64,000 nucleotides of DNA from Atherix ibis (GCA_958298945.1 OY282607.1:90031270-90095269); one strand, 5' to 3'. Counted from the stretch's first letter, positions 1 to 12,800 are shown. The notes: generated by a model from the letters alone, not told the origin. A program made the numbers and translations.

Positions 1-1369
1 AAAATTTTTAAAATACCAATAATAATTCGGTATTCAAATAAATGTTTTGTAAGATTTAATTAAATTACAGTTGAAAATCTACAGCCAGAAATGTCTAATT
101 GCTAATTTCGTGCCACATAATGCCTCTGGCTACATTATCCATTAGGACGCAATCTTCATCACATCATTGACTATTTATCTACTATTCGAAAAATATTTAA
201 TGTGATTGCGATAAATAACTATCTGAAATTAAGGATTTTTTTCATTGTCAAATCTTACAAACTCAAATTTAAAATTAGAAATTACTACAGGTACTTCTAA
301 AATTGACAAAATGCCTGACAACATTTTTTTTTTCAATGCCACGTCCCATCTTTTCTGCACAATTTAACATTAACTGATTATGACCACTATGAGCATATCA
401 GCTTATGAGATAATGAAGATTTTTATTACTTTCCTGATTTTCTTTTTTATATATAATATTTTAACTATGTTCATTAATAATAAATATCTACGAGGTACGT
501 GATGGAGACTCCAAAAGAGATGTTTCACAAAATTAAAGTTCAAATGGTGCAAGACTGATGAAGCTACTTGAACTGTCAACAATTGCATTCGCCAGTTAAT
601 TTATACTTGTATTCAACCTTTGTTGATTTAGTGATTATTTTTAATAATAATAATTAATAAGATTTTTTTTTTGCAGATTTCTTAAATTCAGAAATTTTGG
701 AAAAATCATAAAAATTAATTGATGAAACGTGAGGGATATTTGGAAATTTATTTCACTTTGAACTTTTGCAGCAATTTTTTTGTTTATTAATATTTTGCAG
801 TGAATTCAAATATTTTCCTTAAAAAAAATTTATTTGTTTGAGGTCTAAATGTGTGTTTTTTCCAGAAATTTACAATGTGTACTTTGTTTTCTTAATTGTT
901 CATAATTTTTAATATATTTGAATATATTTGTTTTAGGATTGTTTTTGGAGAATTTTTTATTTTGATGTAAAAAATTTTTTTTTAAACTATTTTGGTGGTT
1001 TTTTTATTAATTTTTTAAAGTTTTGATTAAATTTTTTTTTGGATTTCCTAAAATTTTGTTGTTGTTTCTAAACGTGAGATAAATTACTATATTTTTTATT
1101 TGTTTATTCCTTTTAATTTGTAAGATTTAATATTAATATTTCTAAAAGTTCTATATTCATTTAGCTTTTGGATATTTTGATAAAAACCAATCAAAATAAA
1201 ATTAATATTATATTTTATTACTAAAAAAAAATCTAATAAAATATTAGACAATTTGTGTTTAGAAGAGTAAAATTTATTAAAGTACACTTTAAATTAATAT
1301 TTAAATATACAATAATAATTTTATTTTATTTTTACTGCTTAATAAATTTTACTTTGAGGTAGTTTTTTA
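1..1369. other. AT-rich stretch, no gene recognised
   Basis: Long T and A runs, no open frame with recognisable similarity and no splice-bounded exon that continues HFM1 in the required phase. If the HFM1 reading from the exon at 3724-3952 is right, this is intron sequence, and the next helicase exon lies to the left of the window or was missed here. Confidence 0.4.
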
Positions 1370-2042
1370 AGAACTTTTAGCCAAACCCTTGATGGATGTT
1401 GGTATTTAAACACAGCTAAAATTGAAGTATTATCTACTCAGACAGGATTTTTTGTTCGAAAAAGTCGTCAAAAATTACCTCAAAAGGATTATCTTCTTCA
1501 TTTTTAAATAATTACGGGCCAATAACACCTTTCGACCAAAGTGCACACTAAACAATCATTTTTCGCAGATACGAGGTCTGTTCAAAAAGTATCGTGAATT
1601 TCCGCGGGTTACGTATATTCGATTTTCGATTTTTTTGTGGCGTTATGTTGGTACTAATATCTCTCACTTTTGCCGACAAGTTCGGCCATTTTGAATGTTC
1701 AGTTAATTTTTGACAGCTGCTTTGCTTGCACTTGTTTTGCCTCGTCTTCGATTTTTGCCCATTCCAAAAAATGGAACAAAGAATCTGTATTAAATTTTGT
1801 ATGAAAAACACCGAAAAAAGAGCGCCAAGTTCAAAATTTTACAAAATAAATAATTTTTGAAAAAACACAAAGAACAGACCTCGTACAATAGCTTTTCAAC
1901 AGTCAGATGTGGGTTTTCAGAGCCCAATTTGTAGGCATTTTTTATATTGACGTATCCTTTGAGCAATAAATGGGCCTTGTAACTGAATAAAATTTTGTTC
2001 GAAAGGAACAAAAAATTTATAATTAAATGCATTTTAATCCTT
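1370..2042 (-). mobile_element. IS630/mariner-type transposase relic, split by a mariner insertion
   Basis: On the minus strand two blocks (about 2040-1884 and 1571-1370) translate to degenerate transposase of the IS630/Tc1/mariner superfamily. Recognisable pieces are KAHLLLKGYVN, GSENPHLTVEK, YLRKM and LWSKGVIGP. Stop codons and frame breaks show it is dead. The two blocks become one continuous reading once the 312-bp mariner element at 1572-1883 and one copy of its TA duplication are removed. The same sequence without the insert occurs near 16.93 kb in this window, which serves as the empty site. Element ends were not identified. Confidence 0.7.
1572..1883 (+). mobile_element. 312-bp deleted mariner (CGAGGTCTG family), copy A
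   Basis: Inverted termini CGAGGTCTGTTC and GAACAGACCTCG are flanked by TA on both sides (1570-1571 and 1884-1885), the mariner target duplication. Inside are the family's 5' leader and the first dozen or so transposase codons (MEQRICIKFC, start about 1771). A large deletion then leads to the 3' end. No catalytic residue remains, so it could move only with transposase supplied in trans. It sits inside the older transposase relic at 1370-2042. Confidence 0.85.
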
Positions 2043-2044
2043 TA

Positions 2045-2943
2045 CGAGGTCTGTTCAAAAAGTATCGCGAATTTCGTGTTTTTTCAAAAATTATCTATTT
2101 TTTTATGAATATCTATTTTGTCCCCTTCAAAGTAATCCCCACCAGATATTATACACTTGTGCCAACGTGCTTTCCAATTCTCGAGGCACTTCAAAAAATC
2201 ATTTTTTGTGATCCTGTTCAGCCCCTCCTTCGATGCCGTCTTTATCTTCTCAATCATAGCGCAGGGTCGTCCTTTCATGGGGCACTTCAGTTTCGGAAAC
2301 AAGAAAAAGTCACAGGGGGCCAGATCTGGGGAATATAGTGGCTGCGGCATTATTAATGTGTTGTTTTTGGACAAATATGGCAAAAGCCAATTTACTTCTT
2401 CCACAAATCCGGGCGTTTCTGGAGGATTATTTTGCGCAATTAGCGCATAACTTACAGGTAATATTCTTTATTGACCGTTCTACCCTGTGGCAAGAACTCA
2501 TGATGCCCCTGCAATCGAAGAAAACTGTAAGCAAAACCTTCACGTTCGACCGAACTTGGGGCTTTTTTCGGTGTTGGCTCGTGCGGCAGCTTCCATTGGA
2601 ATGATTGAGTTTTGGTTTCCACGTCATAACCATAAACCCATGATTCGTCACCAGTTATGACCCCCTGAAACAAATTTGGCTCATCGCGAACAGAGTCCAA
2701 CAGCTCCTTAGCAATGTTAATGCGATGCTGTTTTTGGTCGAAATTGAGCAAAAATCGAAGATGAGCCAAAACACGTGCAAGCAAAGCAGCTGTCAAAAAT
2801 TAACTGAACATTCAAAATGGCCAAATTTGTCGGCATAAGTGAGAGATATGAGTACCAACACAACGCCACAAAAAAAAACGAAAATCGAATATACGTAACC
2901 CGGAAGAAATTCAAAATTCCCATTAATTTTTGAACAATCTTCG
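2045..2943 (-). mobile_element. Deleted mariner (CGAGGTCTG family), copy B
   Basis: An element of 899 bp between TA dinucleotides (2043-2044, 2944-2945). The left terminus CGAGGTCTGTTC is intact and the right terminus is decayed (GAACAATCTTCG). The transposase is on the minus strand. The N-terminal DNA-binding half is missing: the 5' leader runs straight into the FDQKQHR region. The first catalytic aspartate is kept (TGDESW) and so is the third (PDLAPCDFF). The block that should carry the second (HHDN) is deleted, and there are frameshifts. Non-autonomous. Confidence 0.85.
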
Positions 2944-2987
2944 TATATAAAATGGCAAATTTAATTCTAACTAAATAATTTAAATGC

Positions 2988-3047
2988 ATATTATTTAATT
3001 CTAAATAGTTATTAAAAATTTAATAACTATTTAGAATTAAATAATAT
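2988..3047. repeat. Perfect 29-bp inverted repeat with 2-nt loop
   Basis: Left arm 2988-3016 and right arm 3019-3047 are exact reverse complements, separated by AA. It is very AT-rich and lies 43 bp from the right end of mariner copy B. It could extrude as a cruciform or fold in RNA. No coding content is visible. Confidence 0.9.
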
Positions 3048-3723
3048 CCATATTTAACTGCTGTCAACTACATATAAATCTTTTTATTGTTAGCATGTGA
3101 CTTTATTGTATTATCTTAAAATAATAATTTCAGATCTTCCCATTAAAAAGTGCTAATAAAACACCGCATTTTTTTTAAGGTCATATTTCAAAGAGCACTT
3201 TTACATAATATCATCGCTACCATAAATTTTTGGTGGGTTCAAGGTAAATTTCAGTAAATAGGAAATTACAGTAAGATTACTTAAAATGGAAGGCGTGTTA
3301 ATGTACGATATGCAATCTTATAAGTGTGAATCCAAACATGATAAATGGCTTTTTACTCCAAAATCATTCACATTAAAGCATCGTGAAGTTTTCGAAATTA
3401 TACCTTATTGACTAGTAATATTATTTGTGAATATCGAACAATTAAATAATTGGAATAACCCCAGTTATAGTAACGAATACTATATATCTCCACTCTGAGT
3501 ACAGTAGAACGTACGCAACATAAGGCATCCTCATTCTGGCATTGATGGTTTCATCTTTAAATGAAAACTTATTATACCAATTAGAGAAAAATCGATTTTC
3601 TTTTGTTTTGTATTTTTTTCGATTAGTAATTATTTTTGAACTTTAAATTTTTCTATGACTACCCGGATTTTTTTTCCACCTCTCGTGTGTATGTACATAT
3701 GTTCTGTGAATTTTTTCACTTAC
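3048..3723. other. No gene recognised
   Basis: AT-rich. A 41-codon plus-strand frame from an ATG at about 3286 has no recognisable similarity and no support. Taken as HFM1 intron. Confidence 0.4.
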
Positions 3724-3952
3724 CTTCAAGCTTCTTTTCAACCCGATCTCTTGTCATTCCATGAGCGAAACCATAATTTACTGGACATTTGACAGCCCGA
3801 ACATATAGGAATGTTGATCGAATCCATTCCATAGCCACTTCAAGATCGGTGATTGTTTGCAAGACGATCTCTGAGTTCAGATGTTCGGCTAAGTGTTTAT
3901 GAAGATGAGACTCAATCGGTGTACAACCATCCATAAGATTCTCATATTTTTT
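3724..3952 (-). CDS. HFM1: HFM1/MER3-type helicase, seventh in-window coding exon
   Basis: This exon encodes the start of the winged-helix/Sec63-proximal part of an HFM1-type helicase. The reading includes ESHLHKHLAEHLNSEIVL, AMEWIRSTFLYVRA and NYGFAHGM. This corresponds to the human HFM1 segment after motif VI, from recall of that protein. It has a clean acceptor (TTACAG, plus positions 3953-3958) and a consensus donor GTAAGT at 3723-3718. It begins in phase 0 and ends in phase 1. It joins in phase, and without a length change against human HFM1, to the exon ending at 49892, although about 45.9 kb separates them. The exon is intact with no stop. The C-terminal exons are not in the window. 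Confidence 0.85.
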
Positions 3953-5825
3953 CTGTAATTGGAAAAAAAACCATTTCAACTTGAAAACAATATTATTAGT
4001 GAACTTGAGATAAAAATATCTAGAAAAAATTCCATATATTAATCGTTTATCAGATATGAATATGTTGGAATGGCGTGCAATATTGTTGCAAGTGATTAAT
4101 TATTATCATACCAAGGGAATGTGCATATTGGGGGATGCTTACGACTAGTAAGTCAATTTGTCATTGACTGGACAAAGATGACATTCCATCATTTGTTTTT
4201 CTTGAATTTTTAATATTTTCAGTTTTTTTATTTTTAATTACTATTTTCTTTAAATTTAAAATTTTTTCTATAATACTTTCTAAATTTTTGGAAATTTTTA
4301 GAAATGGTTTTTACTGAAATTTCCAAAGATTTAAAAAAAATATTGTGGGTAAAATTTTAACAGTTTTTTGCTGATTTTCTAACAAAATATTTTATCAAAA
4401 TCTTAATCATTATAAAAATTATCATTGAGTGCATATGCTTAATGATTCTCCACCTTTTCTTCTGACTATTTTTATTTTCCTTAAAAATTATCAAAAGTTT
4501 CTCCTTAAAAAAAAAAAATTTTAAAATAAAAGCAGTTTCATATAAAAAAAACAGAAGAATTATAATTAAAATTCTTAGAGTATATCGGGACTCTTAAAAT
4601 CGATTATTAAAACTATCACAGGAACTGCATTATCGATGGATGCTCATTCTGTATCAATCTAAAAATTTTAGAACATTTCAAATTAGATTAAATATTTTAG
4701 TCATTTTAGTTTTTTTTTACATTTTCTATATTTAACAAAAGAAAAAAAAAACAATTTATTTTTGATTACTTTTTTTTTTAAATTTAAATTTTTTTTTTCT
4801 AATATTTTCTAAATTTCGAAAGTTTTTGAAATGGTTTTTACCGATATTTCCAGAGAAACAATTTTAAGGGATTTTTTGTTGATTTTCTAGCAAAATGTTT
4901 TTTTTCAAAATCTTAGTCGTTATAAAAATTGTCACTGAGTCATTATACCAAATTCTCCACCTTTCCTTCAGCCTATTTTTATTTTCCTTAAAAATTTATC
5001 TATAAAAAAAAGTCTAAAATAAAACCAGATTTAGATAAAAAAATAGAAGAATTATTATTAAAATTTTCAGACTATTAAACTACCCCGAAAACTGCATTAT
5101 TGACCGAATTATTTCGAATATTTTAAATTATATTAGATATTTTAGCCATTTTAGTTTTTTTGCATTTTTTTTCATATTTAACAAAAGAAAAAAATCACAA
5201 AATCATTTAATGATCTTAGAATTCTTTCCTAACATATAAAAATTGACAAACAATTATTCAAATTTTACTTCGAAAATCGAGTTAAATAAGAAAAAATTCA
5301 AAATTCCGATTTTGACAATAAAATTTTTTTTTATATTGCCTAAATTTGGTTATTTTCTTGTACAGAAAATATGGAATTATTCGAATGGCTGCCAGGAAAC
5401 CTCTTACAGGATGTTATGTTCTATATTTAAGTTTGGAAGAAAAATGGGATAACCTTTCTTTGTTACCTGGGTGGAAGTAAAATTTGGTTTTGGACGTGAA
5501 GTGCTAGAGGAGTAGATTAGCCACTCAGAAGACAAGGATTAAAGGTAGGCATATTTAAAGTTGTGATTAAGGCGGGGGGGGGGGTCTCCTTTAAACAAAT
5601 GGCTACTATAGCCTTAACACCCTAACCTAATGAATACAGTAACCTAATGAATACTCTTCCGAATGGAAGAGTAGGAGATGTTGACTAGGTGGAGTTGATT
5701 ACCAATGCCATTCCCCTTCCCGCCCTTGGCACTTCTGAGTAGATGTGGCAAGTGCTCCCATTATTTTGATCAACACTTTTAATTTTTCTTTAATTCGTTC
5801 TTATTTGCTCTTTCTCAAATATATA
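3953..5825. other. AT-rich intronic stretch with a G11 run
   Basis: No gene seen. Two blocks (about 4190-4720 and 4720-5200) resemble each other: TTTTCTAATATTTTCTAAATTT, then a cytosine-poor stretch, then CTCCACCTTTCCTTC. They look like a degenerate direct duplication. A run of eleven G lies at 5574-5584 within a locally GC-richer block (about 5380-5760). That block may be an unrecognised repeat and contains the short direct repeat ACCTAATGAATAC. Confidence 0.45.
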
Positions 5826-6800
5826 TTTATTTGTGTACATTACAAGATTTTATTTTAGATTTTTTTTACATGGTTCGGATTGTCCGATTTGTGTCAAATA
5901 TGCACCGCTTTGCTTAATAATTTTAAACTTAACTTCAAATGCATCTCTCATAGAAGTCCTGGTCTCTATTAGCGAAAAACTAAACTTAGAAATACTTTCA
6001 CAATCATCTTATCACTAAGGAAATTTTGCAATGATAAAAAAAGATGCTAATAGCTTGGTGCCAGGTCCGGACTATAAGGAGGATGCATAAGAACGTGCCA
6101 ACCAAGCTCCCGGAATTTCTGGTGAGTCACTATAGTCTGGAGTTGTCCTGATGGACCAATTTTGTCCGCTTCTGGTTAATCGCTTACTTTAAATGGTCCA
6201 ATTGTTAATAGTAGAGGTCCAAATTTAGTGTTTTATCATATGGATTCCTTTCTAGTGCCACGAAATGCACAGCAAAATCTTCCTGACCAATAGTCCTGAT
6301 TTGGCCACTGTTTAGGCCGATTCTGACTACGATTGTCTATGCCATTTTGTTTAAGAAATGTGCCAATTTCGTTCCATTTGTCCAAGGCTTCGCAGATCGA
6401 AATTCGATCCATCATGTTTTTTTTTCGTCAATTCGTGTGGGGCACCCAAACATCGAGCTTCTTTTTGAATCTAGCTTTATGCTGCTCCTGGGTAATGTTA
6501 CGACTGCTAACATGTCAGTCTACTTTGATCATTTGCATGATTTTATCGACATTTTCGACAATGGGTCTACCTTTGCGAGGTGTATCTTTAACCTCGAAAA
6601 TACCAGAACGGAATCGACACAACTAAAATTGCGTGTAATTGGCTGTGGCAGTATCGGGACCATAAACACCATTCAGAATTTCGGCGGCTGCCTGGCTTGC
6701 ATTTTCGCCTTTATCAAAATAAAACTGTTAAAAAATACCGAATTTTCTCTTTGTTAGCTTCCATATCTTACACCCTATAACTCACAACTATATCGACAAT
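5826..6800 (-). mobile_element. Mariner transposase relic (minus strand)
   Basis: Reading leftward, successive frames give the pieces of a mariner transposase in the correct order. An N-terminal HTH region (FDKGENASQAAAEILNGVYG, about 6730-6670) is followed by VKDTPRKGRPIVENVDKI, KKKLDVWVPH, MDRISICEALDKWNEI, then near 6110-6050 HPPYSPDLAPS and LSLQNFLSDK, and a degraded C-terminus near 5850. Several stops and frameshifts are present, and the region of the first catalytic aspartate is lost. It belongs to the same family as the relic at 13.06-13.88 kb. TIRs were not resolved. Confidence 0.75.
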
Positions 6801-9479
6801 CAAAAAACTGTAAAAGGGTTTTTTTTATTATAGTACGGAATGTCACCAACGAGCATAAGTCCGAACATATTTGATCAATACCTTACGAGATATATTGATC
6901 ACTACAGCCATCTAGCGAAAAAATCCCCAAACTAATTGTTTTTGTATTCACTTCTATTTTTTTTTAATTTCACAATTTTTTTCATATTATTTTTATTCTT
7001 TTTGGGTATTTTATCATTAATAAATTCATAATAATATTGTTAATGATTAGAAATAACTTTTTTTCTCTTTGCTTTTAATTAACATCTTCGGATTAATTTG
7101 GTTTTCTCTGTGGTTCCAAATAAAAATAAAACAATTGTAAATTATACGATGATCAAAATTCGCATAGAATATACAATATTTAAATAAATAAATATGGTTT
7201 CAGTTTAATAGCCTGCACAATATATTTAACACACAAATTTATCAAATTTCACCACAGGTCATCACTCTGTGACCCTCATTTTTAAGGGTCTAAGCAAGAG
7301 AAAGCGAACCATGCGAATTTTTTCCCCTCTTCTGCCTTGTTATGGTAAATTCCCCTATTCAACGTGCCAATTTCGTTTATCCGGTCAAGCAGTTTAATTT
7401 CAAGCAGTCCGAAGCCGGTCGAAATTGAACTACTCTATCTGACCAGCTTTTAGATAATTTTCTATGGGTTTCTTATATATTTAAGGCTGTAACTCCTCTA
7501 TTGCTTGCAGGATGTTGATTTTAGAATTCTCTAAAGTTAAAAAAAAAATTATCTGCCCAAACACGATTAATCACAATTTTTCTTTCTTTATTTGTTTGTA
7601 TATAAGGTCCCTAGGAAATGCGTCAGGAGCCACGACAAAGATATCATTTGGCGACCTGTAAGTGTACACATGGATTAGAGGTTGATAGATCCATTATAGG
7701 TGGTTAAATTTTGTAGAGCATTTTATCTTGTTTTAATAGATTAAAAAGAGAACCTTGAAAAGGTATTGAGTGATATAAAAGCTCCACAATGCCGGAAGTG
7801 TCATTAGAAAAAAAATGTTGGGTTAGGTGACTTTCCGTTAGCAGATTATGGATGATAGTGACTTTAACGTTACAACAAGAGCAGCTGGGAAGAGGATAAT
7901 TTCCGACAACACTATAATTTTTAAACTACAAAATGAATATTCCCATATTAACAAAAAGCCCCTTATTCGTCGTTAAATAAAAAAAAAATGTTATTATATA
8001 TTCTATTATTACAAAAGAGTGTATTTTTTTTTAAATAGAAAATTTTTTTACTACAATATAAATTATTCAAGTAGCCATATTATTATTTACAATATGTTTT
8101 TTTTTAGTACCTCCCTTGTAAAGATAAATAAGTGGTCATTAAAATAATATTATTAAAAACACCTGTAAATTAATTTCATTATTACATAAATATACGAGAA
8201 CGTACGAGTTTCTATTTTATTTTGTATTGTCAATAAAATTAACTTATTGCAATAAATCTTTTATATTCCATTTATAGACTTTTGAAAATCTCAAAGTTCA
8301 ATTTACACATTCTAAGATAATACATGTATTTAGTTATGTACACATCTCTATATCGGTGGAAATAGGAAAAAATCATTCAGAATTACTTTCGTAATCAATT
8401 AGCAAACTAGATGTACTTACCTCACAGTTGAAGTGTGGAAATACATAAATTTACGGGTAGAGAACAGAAGAAAAACTCACAATTACAATTTAGTTACCCA
8501 GCGCATACGGGCTACTTAGCTGGTCGTCGCCATGATTTTTTATTTCTATTTAGTCGGATTCTTGCGATTTTTAATTGTCTTCTTTGCCATATTAAATTGT
8601 ATTGTTTTAAGTCTGATTGCAAAACGATAACGAAATCTAGACATGAAAAATCGCACTAACCGTAATAAAAAAAAATACCATTAAACACAGGTGATAGTAA
8701 TTGTGATCTACTCGTAAACGCTGTGGAAATGCTACCAGTTTTCTGTTCGCCCTGCACAAATCACCCGCTACCAACTTCACACACAAATATAGCCCATCCA
8801 TTTTACTATGAGCAACTTAGCTATCAATCGTCTACAATTAAGACTTAGAAGAAAAAATAAAAACTTTAAAATAAAAAATAAAGTAGCGAAAATAGACTTT
8901 TTTTAAAGTTTATATTTCTAAAAGTATTTATATGCAAATTACAATTTTTTTTACTCAAAAAAAAAATAAAAAAATAGATACTATTTAAGGGCATACGGTA
9001 TTTAGGAATTCAAAATAAAATAAGAAAACAAATTCACTATTCTAGTAGAGGGAACAAATATGTTGTCAAATTAAAATGTTTGAAAATAATCGTGAGAATT
9101 TTTATGAATTACGAATGCAATTTTCACACCCACATCGATTAATTATTATCGCCACTTTGATTTTTATTTCTGCACATTTTTACTAATAATTAAACCAGTA
9201 ATCATATTTTTATTTATTGGAATAAATTTTTCTTAGATAATTTGGGGAACTTTTTTTAATAATTTCCCCAAAATGGAATGCAAAGCCTTCTGTTTGGTAT
9301 AGAGTGTAGAATGAAACTTACGAACTGAACAACCAAATTTTTATAAATAAAATTTTTTTTGAGGACCTTAAAAAATCTTTTTTTACGGATTTCTACTCAA
9401 AAGCGCGTAAAATGTTTGTAATTTATAAAAACCTAGACTACTGCGTAACATGAATTTTTATGCACATTTTTGTAATATT
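6801..9479. other. No gene recognised
   Basis: AT-rich sequence with short GC-richer islands. Around 7380-7440 an imperfect palindrome (arms containing CAGTTTAATTTC and GAAATTGAACTA) resembles the ends of a small DNA element. No protein-like frame and no RNA gene seen. Confidence 0.4.
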
Positions 9480-9720
9480 AAAAAATCTAGAAAGATTTTT
9501 GTCTGGACCATATATGGTCACAAGCTACACAATAATATATTTCCAGGTTGCATAATTTTGTGTGTTGACTTCTAAGATCGTGAGATTTGACGCCGTTGGA
9601 CTGTTGCTGTACTATTACAGTCATATAGGGTTACATCAGAGCTATGTTCTCAGCAAAATGTAAAAGTGACATGAGCACATTTTTTCTCATCTCTCCTTAT
9701 CCTGCACCTATCAAAAAAGA
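9480..9720 (+). mobile_element. Short IS630/mariner transposase relic
   Basis: A plus-strand frame near 9570-9640 reads RS-DLTPLDCC followed by GYIRAMFSAK. This matches the NWPPRSCDLTPLDYFLWGYV block of the IS630-type family also seen at 16.9 kb and 33 kb. The rest is too decayed to read. Confidence 0.5.
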
Positions 9721-9837
9721 TACCTAAGAAATTGATGTAATTTTGCTAAAATAGTTGTCAGATTTTTATGCTAAATAAGTATAGCGTATCGTTGCGGTAA
9801 GAATGTCATAGTGACAAAGAATATCATGGTATAAATA

Positions 9838-10734
9838 CGAGGTCTCTTCAAAAAGTATCGCAAATTTTGTGTTTTTTTCAAAAATTATTTATTTATTCAT
9901 GAATATCTATTTTGTCCGCTTCAAGGTAATCCCCACTAGATATTATACACTTGTGTCAACGTTTTTTCAAATTCTCGGAGTATTTCAAAAAATCATTTTC
10001 TTCTTCGATGATGTCGTCGATGCCGTCTTTATCTCCTCATACGTAGCGTAGCGTCGTCCTTTCATGGGGCCTTTCAATTTCGGGAACAAGAAAATGTCAC
10101 AAGGAGCCAGATCTGACAGTGGCTGCGGCATTATTAGTGTGTTGTTTTTGGACAAAAATGGCAAAAGCCAATTTTTGTTCTTCCACAAATCCGGGCGTTT
10201 CTGGCGGATTGCTTCCCGCAACTTGCGTATAACTTGCAGGTAATATTTCTTATTGACCGTTCTACCATGTGGCAAGAACTCATGATACACCACGCCCCTG
10301 AGATCATAGAAAACTGTAAGCAAAACCTTCACATTCGACCGAACTTGGCGCTTTTTTCGGTCTTGGCTAGTGCAGCAGCTTCCATTGGGATGATTGAGCT
10401 TTGGTTTCCACTAAAAACATAACCATAAACCCATAATTCGTCCCCAGTTATGACCCTCTGAAGCAAATTTGGGTCGTCGCGGACAGAGTCCAACAGCTCC
10501 ATAGCAATGTTAATGCGATGCTGTTTTTGGTCGAAAGTGAGCAAAAATCGAAGACGAGCCAAAACACGTGCAAGCAAAGCAGCTGTCAAAAATTAACTGA
10601 ATATTCAAAATGGCCGAACTTGTCGGCATTAGTGAGAGACATGAGTACCAATATAACGCCATAAAAAAATCAAAAATTTTCTATACGTAACCCACGAAAA
10701 TTCGAAATTCGCGATACTTTTTTAACAGACCTCG
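9838..10734 (-). mobile_element. Deleted mariner (CGAGGTCTG family), copy C
   Basis: An element of 897 bp flanked by TA (9836-9837, 10735-10736), with termini CGAGGTCTCTTC and TTAACAGACCTCG. The transposase is on the minus strand. As in copy B, the 5' leader is fused directly to the FDQKQHR region, removing the N-terminal half. The first catalytic Asp survives (TGDELW) and the third survives (DLAPCDIFLF). The segment with the second Asp is deleted at the same place as in copy B. B and C therefore descend from one deleted progenitor. The best frame covers about 10332-9985. Confidence 0.85.
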
Positions 10735-10736
10735 TA

Positions 10737-12289
10737 TAATAACCAATTAGACCTTGAATGGTACCCTGAGGAACACCGGCGGTGATAGGATGAATGTCAA
10801 CATACTCATTATATTAGCATACTGAAAATATCGATTTGAAAGATAGAATTTTAAAATATGAGAACAATCAGGGGGTAGGAGTCGGTGCAGATTCCAAAAC
10901 AGCACAGGGTGTGTGTCATACGTGGTTGGAACCATACAAAATGACAAGAAATACACCTGGGCCAGTATTCGAAAACTTGTTGAAGAGCATTTTTGGTATT
11001 AAATTTATTATATTTTAATAAACTTTGTTTCAAATGTTCAGAAATAATTTTTTTAAATTAATTGTACGCGAAAATATAAATTTTTTTATTATTAAATACC
11101 GAAATTTTTGAATAAATAATGTCGCCATTTTTATATAATGAAATTCATCTCACTATTTTTTGTTTTTTTTTTAAATTTAAATTATTTAAAAAAATGTTTA
11201 TTAATTTTTTACTTAAATTATAACTAAACTATTTGTAAAATTACATTATAATAATTGTTTTTTTTAAAAATATTTTTACTAATTAAATTCATAAACAAAT
11301 GTCAGGCAAGTATACTAGTAGGGCGTTTTTTTTTTCTTAAAATAAACTTTTAATAAAATATTTATTAGTTTACATAAAATGAAAAATGTTTGTTGTAATA
11401 AATTTCAAAACTCTTAGGAAATTTACAAATTACAATACAAAACCTGCCTATAGAATGAAAATCAATAGCAAAACAATACAAACAATAAAAAACTAATTAT
11501 CTTAAAATTAATCTATTTTAAGTAATCATAAAACAATAGTTATTTACAAATTATGCTACTATTTGGTAGATCAATTGTTATTTTCATAATAAACATCTAT
11601 TTAAATTCCACTTAATAGTTAATAGAAAGAAGAAAAAAATTCAATATTACAAGTACTTTGAACAAATTTAGTATCATCTACCGTAGGAGAAAAAAAAACT
11701 GATCCCCAAATTTTTTTTCATGGTCCAAATATAAACTTTGAAGATTTCTCTTTCGATTCACTTATGTACTTACTACCATAGTTTTGATTATGAAAATCAA
11801 ATTAAAAAAGCTTATTAGATGTCAGACTTCTAGTTTATTTAGAAATTTTTATTTAGTCATGCCCTTGAAGATGCAAAAGTAGTTTTACTTAATCCGAAAA
11901 TGTTATGCAATCCAAAAATTTTATTTGGAAAAAAAAAAATATAAAAAATTTTTTTTGAATTAAATTTGATTAAATTTTGGTTTTTTGTCGATTTAAATAA
12001 AAAATATGCAGTATTTTTAAGAATTTTCTTACTTTTTATTTTTAAGTTTTTTAAAAAAAAATAATTAATATAAAATATGAGCAAGGATACTATCACTTTT
12101 ATAAACAAAACTACTACAATATTAATACTAGCAAAAATTGTATCCGATAAGACCGTTGACATTTTCTAATTACAAAATTTTAAGTTCAAGGTGTGTCAGT
12201 GCATTGATAGTAATGTGGCAATACTGTGGACAAAGTGGGACCCAAAGAGTACGATAAGTGAAGTTGTGTTTTTGTAGACTGTTACAAAA
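10737..12289. other. No gene recognised
   Basis: Mostly AT-rich. A somewhat GC-richer 200-bp patch at 10780-10980 holds a 60-codon plus-strand frame without recognisable similarity. I would not call it a gene. Confidence 0.4.
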
Positions 12290-12800
12290 AATAGGCACGG
12301 CGAAATTTGGAGAAACGATGTGTCATTAAATTTGGGTTTAAGACTGATGGAAGCTGCAAGTTTGACTTATGAAAAGTTACAACATGGCTTAGAGAAACAT
12401 TTCTTATTAATAGCATATATTTTTCGATGGAATAATGCATTTTTAGAGAGTCAGGGAGCAGTTAAAGGCATTCATTTCGGAACTCCACTCAGAGAGACAC
12501 TCAACTTTGAAAACTGATAAATATGTGGAACGCCACCCTCTTGTGCATTCAGCACAAAGTGTTAACCAAGTTTTTTATAAAGAATTTCTTGAAAGAATCA
12601 GGAGAAAGGTTCTTTGTATGAGATAGGATATTGCCATGAAAACGCCACCTACCATACCCTACGTGCTTCTTCATCAAAGAGCTTCTATAGGAAAAACAGA
12701 TTCCTTTGGTTCCCCAGCTTTGCTATTCATCTGGTCATAGTTTATGAAACTTTATTTTTGTTCCTCAAGATCAAAAAAATATTTGAAAGGGCATCATCTT
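12290..12800 (+). mobile_element. Mariner transposase relic (plus strand)
   Basis: Pieces in two or three frames follow a mariner transposase: IKFGFKTDGS, then YEKLQHGL, FRWNNAFLESQGAVK and GTPLR from the N-terminal HTH region, then VNQVFYKEFLERIRRKVL near 12560-12610 from the middle. The catalytic region around the first Asp is missing. Multiple stops. No TIRs identified. Confidence 0.6.

Noticed and set aside
90..240. Minus-strand reading DEDCVLMDNVARGIMWHEISN, faintly like the Sec63-region of HFM1 (…EAGRLMAWYYIT…), as a possible next helicase exon.
   Set aside because: The frame has stops on both sides, the only nearby acceptor (TTTCAG at about 224-219) leads to a stop in the required phase, and the similarity is weak. 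Most likely chance.
2027..2604. Plus-strand frames of about 90-100 codons.
   Set aside because: They are antisense shadows of the mariner copy B transposase on the minus strand.
8435..8659. 74-codon plus-strand frame.
   Set aside because: No recognisable similarity, typical length for chance in this DNA, no splice or promoter context.
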